A stretch of 64,000 bases of DNA from Hymenobacter qilianensis (GTDB lineage: Bacteria; Bacteroidota; Bacteroidia; Cytophagales; Hymenobacteraceae), in contig NZ_CP060784.1 in NCBI RefSeq assembly GCF_014489555.1, forward strand, positions 4,056,501 through 4,120,500, written 5' to 3'. A program made the translations under genes and the position numbers. This document shows positions 57,209 through 64,000 of this stretch, in pieces (position 1 is the first letter of the stretch; the number at the start of each line of letters is the position of its first letter). The notes beneath the pieces are model-generated. The model was given only the letters and a program-made list of their open reading frames with translations, was not told the origin of the DNA and did not search any database.

Positions 57209-59140
57209 TTACATTGCTTCATTTTTTTCAAAAGCCACACCTATCCCCCGCCGCTCCAGCCCGGCCCGAATCTCGTCCAGGATAAGAGGGTCGTCGATGG
57301 TGGAAGGTACGGTGAACTGGTCGCCGTCGGCAAGCTGACGCATGGTTTTACGCAGGATTTTGCCCGACCGGGTTTTCGGCAGACGCTTTACTACGAGCAC
57401 CTGCCGGAAGCAGGCAACCGCACCAATCTGCGAGCGAATTACTTGTACCAATTCCTGCTCCAGGGCATCCTCCGCAATGGATTGGCCATCTTTCAGCACA
57501 ACCAAGCCGATGGGCCGCTGGCCCCGCAGCTCGTCGGCAATGCCTAGCACGGCGCATTCGGCCACGGCCGGATGGGCGGCCAATAGCTCTTCCATCTCGC
57601 CGGTGCTGAGGCGGTGGCCGGCCACATTCATCACGTCATCTACCCGGCCCATAATGAAAAGGTAGCCTTCCGCATCGCGGAAGCCCCCATCGCCGCTGAG
57701 GTAGTAGCCTGGAAACGTCGTCAGGTAAGATTTGCGGAACCGCTCATCATCCTGCCAGAGCGTGGGCAGGCAGCCGGGAGGCAATGGCAGGCGCACTGCG
57801 ACCAGCCCGGTAGTGCCAGCGGGCACCTCGTGGCCGGCCTCGTCCAGAATCTGCACATCGTAGCCCGGCACTGGGTGGCCGGCGCTCCCGGCGCGTGCGG
57901 GGGCATTTCCGTCAGGCCAACTAACGTAGCCAGCATCGGCCACCCCGATTCGGTTTGCCACCAATGGTCAATCACGGGTACGCCCAACGTGTGCGCGGCC
58001 CATTCATACGTAGCGGGGTCGCAGCGCTCTCCGGCCAGGAAAAGGTAGCGCAGGCGGCTCAGGTCGTACTGTTTAGCCCAATTGCCCTCCGGATCTTCTT
58101 TTTTGATGGCCCGAATGGCGGTTGGGGCTGTGAACAACACACTGGCGCCGTATTCAGCAGCTATACGCCAAAAGGTGCCGGCATCGGGCGTGCGAACGGG
58201 TTTTCCTTCAAACAGAATTGTAGTGCAGCCATGCAGCAATGGGCCATACACGATGTAGCTGTGGCCCACGGCCCAGCCAATGTCGGAGCCGGTAAACATA
58301 GTTTCGCCGGGGGCCAGGCCGTAAATCGCGCTCATGCTGTACTTGAGGGCCACGGCGTGGCCTCCGTTGTCGCGCACTACGCCTTTGGGTTTGCCGGTGG
58401 TGCCGGAGGTATACAGGATGTAAAGCGGGTCGGTGGCGTGCACGGGCACGCAAGCCTGAGGTTTGGCCGTGAGCAGCTCCTGGTAATCAAGGTCGCGGCC
58501 AGATTGCATGTCGGCTTGCACGAAGGAGCGCTGGAGCACCACCGTATAATCGGGCTTGTGAGTGGCCAGCGCAATAGCCTCGTCGAGCAGAGGTTTGTAG
58601 GGAATAATCTTGTCAATCTCGATTCCGCCCGAGGCCGACACGATAACTTTTGGCTGGGCATGATCGATGCGTATGGCCAGCTCGTGGGGGCAAATCCGCC
58701 AAAAACCACGGAGTGCACTGCCCCCAGACGGGCGCAGGCCAGCATAGCGACTACCGCTTCCGGTACATTGGGCATATAAATAATGACCCGATCTCCTTTG
58801 CCCACGCCCAGATCGCGCAGCCCGCCGGCGAAGCGCGCCGTAAGCTCCAGCAGCTGCTCATACGTGTAGCGCCGCTTGGTTTGGGTCACCGGCGAGTCAT
58901 AAAGCAACGCCACCTGCTGCCCGCGCCCTGTTTCAACATGATGATCGAGGGCGAGGTAGCAGGTGTTGAGCATGCCGCCCTTAAACCACCGGTAGAAGCC
59001 GTTTTCGTCCTGCGACAGGATTTCCTGGGGTTCATCGAACCATGTCAGTTGCCGGGCCTGCGCGGCCCAGAAGGCGGCGGGGTCGGCGAGGCTGGCCGCG
59101 TGGGCAGCAGCGTAAGCAGACGGTTGGGGGCATTTTTCAT
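57209..59140 (-). CDS. prpE: Propionyl-CoA synthetase (frame broken three times)
   Basis: About 644 residues after three one-base corrections. The family is clear from DNGGHAVALKYSMSAIY, SDIGWAVGHSYIVYGPLL, LFLAGERCDPATYEWA and DHWWQTESGWPM, typical of PrpE, with the C-terminal PKTRSGKILRKTMRQ. All three breaks are at five-G runs on the + strand where six are needed: 57899-57903 (PPARAGSAGHPVPGYD), 58686-58690 (GGFAPHELAIRID) and 59126-59130 (KNAPQPSAYAAAHAA). It activates propionate, or acetate at lower rate. Start ATG at 59140. Confidence 0.9.
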
Positions 59141-59185
59141 GGGAGTGAGTTATTACTCTTCCGATTGAGTGGGATTAACTTACTA

Positions 59186-59293
59186 ACCAGAACGTCATGC
59201 AGAGCGGAGCGAAGCATCTCGCGTGTTTATCAGGATTAGTACTCAGACATCAGCACGCGAGATGCTTCGCTCCGCTCTGCATGACGTTCTGGT
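59186..59293. repeat. 40-base perfect palindromic element
   Basis: Bases 59186-59225 and 59254-59293 are exact reverse complements with a 28-base spacer. The arms hold GTCATGCAGAGCGGAGCGAAG and GCATCTCGCGTG, as in the decayed copy at 33.1 kb. It lies between prpE and the response regulator gene. Confidence 0.9.
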
Positions 59294-59334
59294 GTTATAT
59301 GCTGCTGCATGACATTTCTTTTACACCTATTTTC

Positions 59335-59718
59335 CTACTCAGCGGCGGCGGTAGCTACCATTTCCTGCACTTTGCTTACCAGTTGGCGCGTGCTGAAGGG
59401 CTTGGGAATATAGAGGTCAGCGCCGGCTTCGTAGCCTTTTTGCACGTCGGCCTCCTTGCTTTTGGCGCTCAGGAAAATCACTTTCGTGCCTTGGCGATCG
59501 GGGTGGGCGCGCACGTGGCGGCACACTTGGTAGCCATCCACATCGGGCATCATAATATCCAGCAGAATAATGTCGAAAGCCGTTTGGTTGATGGCTTCCA
59601 GAGCCTCCGTGCCATTGCGGGCGATGCTGACGTGGTAGCCGTTTTTGCGCATCAGAAACTCCAACGACATCACGATATTAGGTTCATCATCAACGATTAA
59701 GATTCGGGGCTGTTTCAT
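59335..59718 (-). CDS. Receiver-only response regulator
   Basis: A 127-residue CheY-like protein consisting of one receiver domain: acidic pocket IVDDEP, phospho-acceptor Asp54 in ILLDIMMPD, the Ser/Thr of VIFLSAKS, and the Lys of YIPKPF. There is no output domain. It follows the SLC5-kinase gene by about 90 bases on the same strand, so the kinase is its likely phosphodonor. It may act by protein contact, or pass phosphate on. Confidence 0.92.
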   Translation of the reverse strand: MKQPRILIVDDEPNIVMSLEFLMRKNGYHVSIARNGTEALEAINQTAFDIILLDIMMPDVDGYQVCRHVRAHPDRQGTKVIFLSAKSKEADVQKGYEAGADLYIPKPFSTRQLVSKVQEMVATAAAE

Positions 59719-59805
59719 ATAGAAAAGACAGATCGGGAGCGGAAATCGAGGTAAAAGCGGAGGCTGGCCGCACCGTGGGCTTATGTAGTTTGCGGTTACT
59801 TAATC

Positions 59806-62603
59806 TTAGGTTTGGGTGCCGGTGGGGGTTGGCTGCGGCGCATTGCTACCCGCCGAAACCGGCAGCTCAATAGAGAAGCGGGCACCCTGGTCGGGCCGGC
59901 TTTCCACCCAGATCCGGCCGGCGTGCAGCTCCACAATTTTCTTGGTTATGGCCAGGCCTAGGCCCGAGCCTTCGGGCTTGCGGGTAGTCTGGTTTTTGGC
60001 CTGAAAAAACTTATCGAAAATCAGCTCGTGATAGGCCGGATCGATGCCCTTGCCGTTGTCGAGCACGCTGATGCGCAAGGCTTCGCCCACGACTTCCGTA
60101 AGCACGCTAATTTGCCCCCCACCATCGGCGCGGCACGATTTGATGGCGTTGGACAGCAGATTGACCAACACCTGCATCAGCCGGTCGCGGTCGCCAGAAA
60201 GCAGCGGCAGATTCGGCGGCACCACCACATCGAGCCGGATGTGCTTGTCGCGCATCAGCTGGCCCACCGACTCGATGGCGTCGTTGATAATCTCGGCCAC
60301 ATCCACGGGGCCGTAGTCCAGCGTGGCCTTGCCCGATTCGTACTTTTCCAGGTCCAGCACCAGCGTAATCAGGCGGCTCAGGCGCTCCGACTCGCGGGTG
60401 ATAGTGTGCAGGAACCGCAGGCGTTCTTCCTCCTCAATTTCCGGGTTATCACTCAGGATTTCCGACAAAGCCCGAATGCTGGTGAGCGGCGTGCGCAGCT
60501 CGTGCGTGACCGTATACAGAAACTCATCCTTGCGCATGTCCAGCTCCTGAAGCTGGGAGTAGGCGTCGCGCAGGTCGTCGGTGAGGCGCTGCAACTGGCG
60601 CGACTGTTTCTGAAGCTGGCGGTTGGCTTCCATTACCTGCTGTGACTCCTTCAGAATGCCCACCACATTATCGAAGCTGATTTCCTCCACCCCCACCGCC
60701 GACGACAGCAGCAGCCGCGCCGAGGCCGGGCCGATACTACCGGCCAGCAGCTTTTCGGCATAGGCTACCAAGCGCGGATCGGCTTGGGGGGCAATTGTGT
60801 CAGCCAATTGGTTGTCGGCATCGGGGAAGCGCTCGGAGAAGGCGTGCAGGGCCTGGGCGGTTCGTTTTTTTCCCAGAAAGCCGGTGAGCAAAGCCCGCAG
60901 ATCGGGCAGCGGAGCCGCCGAGCTGGGCCAGCCGCTGGGGCCTTCAAATACGGTGCGGTAGCGGAAAACGTCCACGAATACATCGGCCTGGCGCTCTTCC
61001 AAGGCCGTGGGCCGGCCCGCCAACGAAACCCCTACGTAGAGGCCCACATTGAAAAACCAGCTCCAGAAGAGTCCGTGCGAGAGATAATCCAGGTCAGTGA
61101 GGCCGAACAAGGCGAAAGGCCGGAGCCAGCTTTGCCCGAACAAGCCCTCGGTCAGCAGGCTCTCGGGCAGCAGCCCCGGCCCTACCATCGTGGGCATGAC
61201 AAGGGTGAAAAACCACACAAGAAAGCCCCCAGAATGCCCGCCGTCGCGCCCTGATGGGTGCCGCCTTTCCAGTACAGGCTTCCCAGCACCACGGGCAGAA
61301 ACTGCGCTACCGCCGCAAACGACACCAGCCCAATATTCACCAGCGGCAGCAAATGGCCCACAAAAATATAGTAGCCATAGGCCAGCAGCAGCACCAGTAT
61401 CACGGCCAGCCGCCGGCTTTGCAGCGCCACCTGACTCAGGTAAGCAAACCAATGCGTACGCACCTCGGAGCGGGCGGCGGGCACGCGCACCAGCAATGGC
61501 ATGAGCAGGTTGTTGCTCATCATCACGCTCAGGGCGATGGTCTCGACGATAATCATGCTGCTGGCCGCCGATAAGCCCCCCAGGTAGGTGAACATGGCCA
61601 GCCAGCGCTGGCCCGCGTTCAGGGGCAAGGCCAGCACAAACGTATCGGCGTCGAGGCCGCGGCCGCCGTAGAGCAGTACGCCGCCGAACGCAATGGGCAG
61701 CACAAACAGGTTGATAACGATGAGGTAGAGCGGAAACAGCCACATGGCTTTGCGCAAATGGTCCTCATTCACGTTTTCGACCACCGACACCTGAAACTGC
61801 CGGGGCAGCAGCAGTATGGCCGACACGCTGAGCATGAGTAGCGTGAGCCACTGCGTAGCGCTGGTGCCCGCCCCGCCCAGCGTAAACAAGCGGCTCAGGG
61901 CCGGCTCGGCGGCCGCTTTCTCAAACACGTCGCCGAAGCCATCAAACAGCCCGAACGTGACGAATATTCCCACGCCTAGAAAGGCGATGAGCTTCACCAA
62001 ACTCTCCACGGCCACGGCCAGCACCATGCCTTCGTGGCGCTCGGTGGCTTCCACCGAGCGGACCCCAAAAATGATGGTAAAAAAGGCCAGCGCTACCGTG
62101 GTGTACAGGGCGGAGCTGGTCGCCTCCCCGCCCGCAGCTACAATGGAGGTTGCCGCCGCTCCCCGAGTCATGATATTAAACGAGGCGGCTATAGCCTTGA
62201 TTTGCAGAGAGATGTAAGGAATGATTCCCAGCACGCACACCACCGTGACGAGGGCACCCAAGGAAGCGCTTTTGCCATAGCGGGCCGATATAAAATCGGC
62301 GATGGACGTGAGGCGCTGCAAGCGGCAGATGCGAATGATTTTGCGCAGCACCAGCCACCAGGCCGGAGCCAATAATGTGGGACCCAGGTAGATAACTACA
62401 AACTCCAGCCCGTGGCTGGCAGCGTGGCCCACGCTGCCGTAGTACGTCCAGGCGGTGCAATACACGGCCATGCTCAGGGCGTACACGTAGGGGTTGCTCA
62501 CCAGCGAACGGCGTTCTGCCGAACGGCGCTCGGCCGCGTAGGCCACGCCGAAAAGCAAAGCCAGGTAGCCGAAAGAAAAGCCGATGATGAGCAGTTGGTT
62601 CAT
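59806..62603 (-). CDS. SLC5 transporter fused to histidine kinase, CbrA/CrbS-like (frame broken once)
   Basis: About 932 residues after correction. The first 550 residues form a sodium:solute symporter with about 13 membrane helices (GFSFGYLALLFGVAYAAERR onward). A linker of the STAC type (EKLLAGSIGPASARLLLSS) and a coiled coil follow. Then come HisKA with the H-box (THELRTPL) and HATPase (NLLSNAIKS, DNGKGID, GSGLGLAI). The frame breaks at 61226-61230, five C for six, where GILGGFLVWFFTLVMP is restored. Kinases of this layout (CbrA, CrbS) sense or import a metabolite and control its catabolism, here plausibly acetate or propionate. Confidence 0.92.
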
Positions 62604-62749
62604 TTAACCGTTATCAATTAATAGTTAACAGCTGTACTGGAAGCAGGAATAAGGGAATTGGTGTAAAGCCTGAGTAAGGCGCAGCCAGCTTGTCAAGGCA
62701 ACCCAACAACGCGCTCATTCGCGAGCATCCCAGTGTTAAATGCTGAATG

Positions 62750-62970
62750 TTACTTGTTAATTGTTCTCACCAGCCAGCCCGTGAGCATCACCAGTACCAC
62801 CCAGGCCAGCAGCACATAGAGGTAGAGCACCGGAATGCCCCCACCCGACCATTATGATCGAAAACGGCCAGCAACGGGTAATTGAGCAGCACCGCAAACA
62901 GCAAACCTAGAAACAGCAGACGCTGCCCGCGGCGGTGTTCGGCCTGCTCTTGGGGCGACATGGAAGCCAT
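62750..62970 (-). CDS. Small two-helix membrane protein (frame broken once)
   Basis: About 73 residues after correction. A basic N terminus (SPQEQAEHRRGQR) precedes a helix (LLFLGLLFAVLLNYPLLAVF), a short turn, and a second helix (VLYLYVLLAWVVLVMLTGWLV). The frame breaks at 62838-62842, five C for six, after which GIPVLYLYVLLAW continues. It sits 147 bases upstream of the SLC5-kinase gene, in the same direction. Small membrane proteins accompany similar kinases (CbrX with CbrA in Pseudomonas), so a partner role is possible; this is inference. Confidence 0.7.
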
Positions 62971-63102
62971 AAACGACCAGAAACATTTGAAGTGAAACCC
63001 TGTAAATGCAGCCCTACTCGACAGGCAAAAGGATGCGGGTAGAATGTACGCATTCGCTGATAAATGCCCCCCAGACACTAGTTAGGTCTGCTCACCCAAC
63101 CT

Positions 63103-63139
63103 AAAAAGTCCGCCGTGCCACTGGCCCGACGGACTTTTA
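63103..63139. terminator. Rho-independent terminator
   Basis: AAAAAGTCCG and CGGACTTTTA arms with an imperfect inner stem, following the MFS gene on the minus strand. Confidence 0.8.
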
Positions 63140-63175
63140 CACGTTAACAGCGCTGGGCGTCCTGTTATCGAATTC

Positions 63176-64000
63176 TTAGTGCGTGCTGCCGGAGCCTTCC
63201 TCCATGAGGCGCACGTTGCGCACGTCTTTCATCAGCGCCTGCCCGATAACCCAGCAGATCAGGGCAATGCTGACCGGATAAATCAGGCCGGCAAAGCTGC
63301 TGTATTCTTTCCATATAGTGCCCTCGGGCTTGGTAGCGGCCCACAGGGTAAGCGCCGTAGCAATGAAAGGCACAAAGCCACCAAACACGCCATTACCAAT
63401 GTGATAAGGTAAGGAAAGCGACGTGTAGCGCACTTTGGTAGGGAACAGCTCTACCAGGTAAGCCGCAATCGGACCGTAGGCCATTGTCACAAACAGGACG
63501 AGGCAGAAGGTCAGGGCAGTCATGGCCATCAGGTTGGGATTCAGCGACTTCATCACGGCAGGTACGGCTTTACCGGTGGCATCTACGGTAGCGGCAGTCA
63601 CTTCTGTTAGCGGGCCGGCGAAGGCTTTAAGGCCGTAGAAAATGGGGATGGTAAATAGTGCCCCGCACAGCAGCCCCATCATGATGATTTTCTTGCGGCC
63701 GATGCGGTCCGATAAGCTGCCAAAATACACGAAGAACGGAGTAGCCAGCAGCAGGGCCGCGCACAGTACAATACTGGCGTCGATGAGGTCAAGCTTCAGC
63801 ACGTTCTGCATGAAGGAATAGGCATAAAACTGGCCAGTGTACCATACAACGCCTTGGCCCATTGTAGCGCCAAACAGCGAAATAAGCACCAAACGGCGGT
63901 TTACAGGGTTCACGAACGACTCGCGCAATGGGCTCTTACTGGTTTTGCCTTCAGCCTTCGCTTTGGCAAAAAGAGGCGACTCGTGCAGTTTACGGCGGAT
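63176..64000 (-). CDS. MFS transporter of the metabolite:H+ symporter type, 3' part
   Basis: The frame is open to the window end, so the N-terminal part lies outside. The visible 274 residues hold the second half of a major facilitator: a helix around MGQGVVWYTGQFYAYSFMQ, the loop motif SDRIGRKKIIMMG, and four further helices. The GSLSDRIGRKK and ELFPTKVRYTSLSLPYHIGNG segments fit the metabolite:H+ symporter (MHS) subfamily, which takes up small carboxylates. That would suit the acetate/propionate genes beside it, but the substrate is not proven. Confidence 0.9.
   Translation of the reverse strand: MRRKLHESPLFAKAKAEGKTSKSPLRESFVNPVNRRLVLISLFGATMGQGVVWYTGQFYAYSFMQNVLKLDLIDASIVLCAALLLATPFFVYFGSLSDRIGRKKIIMMGLLCGALFTIPIFYGLKAFAGPLTEVTAATVDATGKAVPAVMKSLNPNLMAMTALTFCLVLFVTMAYGPIAAYLVELFPTKVRYTSLSLPYHIGNGVFGGFVPFIATALTLWAATKPEGTIWKEYSSFAGLIYPVSIALICWVIGQALMKDVRNVRLMEEGSGSTH

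Noticed and set aside
57209..59140. A true prpE pseudogene
   Set aside because: All three breaks have the same signature and nothing else in the gene is damaged.
2615..62842. Phase variation at G runs
   Set aside because: Runs of four to six bases are short for slipped-strand switching, and the affected genes include housekeeping metabolism; kept only as an alternative to be tested.
1..64000. CRISPR array, tRNA, rRNA, prophage or toxin-antitoxin module
   Set aside because: No regularly spaced short repeats, no cloverleaf-like sequence with a T-loop GTTCGA context, and no phage or toxin genes were seen.

Overview
The window looks like a chromosomal stretch from a Hymenobacter-like member of the Bacteroidota (Cytophagales). 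The reasons are a GC-rich genome combined with Bacteroidota-type promoters (TTG, about 19 bases, TAnnTTTG), many lipoproteins with a Cys after a short signal peptide, DUF4394-type lipoproteins, a CRISPR-free accessory content, and rho-independent terminators almost all built on the same AAAAAAGCCCCC / GGGGGCTTTTTT stem. No rRNA, tRNA or prophage was recognised.

Layout. 1-6 kb: the 3' end of ligA, a secreted rhodanese, then a divergent exopolysaccharide-type pair (GH2-like lipoprotein and a cellulose-synthase-like glycosyltransferase with a C-terminal glycosidase-like domain). 6-12 kb: polysaccharide deacetylase, dapA, a LutA-like Fe-S protein and HMG-CoA lyase, a lipoprotein M23 peptidase, and a lipoprotein. 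12-20 kb: envelope and secreted proteins (outer membrane protein, subtilase, OmpA-like lipoprotein, 2H phosphoesterase, M28 peptidase, SixA-like phosphatase, DUF1028 protein). 20-23 kb: an osmoprotectant-type ABC importer whose permease and binding protein are fused. 23-31 kb: three DUF4394 lipoprotein paralogues, interrupted by surE, a lipoprotein and a DoxX protein. 31-42 kb: M14 peptidase, an ABC exporter, ribBA, proC, two glycosyltransferases and a K+ channel. 42-44.4 kb: an IS1182-type insertion sequence. 44.5-49 kb: dnaG, a lipoprotein, Mrp and NifU-like Fe-S assembly factors. 49.3-51.6 kb: an AT-rich patch with a bestrophin gene between two copies of a repeat. 51.9-55 kb: fumarylacetoacetase, a Zn alcohol dehydrogenase and a small membrane protein. 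55-64 kb: a short-chain fatty acid block with acs, prpE, a receiver-only response regulator, an SLC5 transporter fused to a histidine kinase, a small membrane protein, and the end of an MFS transporter.

The most striking observation is global. At least 16 genes are broken by a one-base deletion (18 sites, three of them in prpE), and 16 of the 18 sites are G or C runs read one base short, most often G5 where the frame demands G6 in the context GGGGGGC followed by A/T. The same GGGGGGC-A/T string recurs dozens of times in coding and non-coding DNA, often intact. The likeliest reading is homopolymer under-calling in the source assembly acting on a naturally over-represented motif; the affected genes are therefore annotated here as whole genes with the break noted. 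The abundance of the motif itself is not explained by sequencing error.

Working together, the last block reads as an acetate/propionate utilisation unit with its own sensor, comparable to CrbS/CbrA-type systems; the 1.9-7 kb block reads as synthesis and trimming of an extracellular polysaccharide; and Mrp plus NifU-like form an Fe-S cluster carrier pair.
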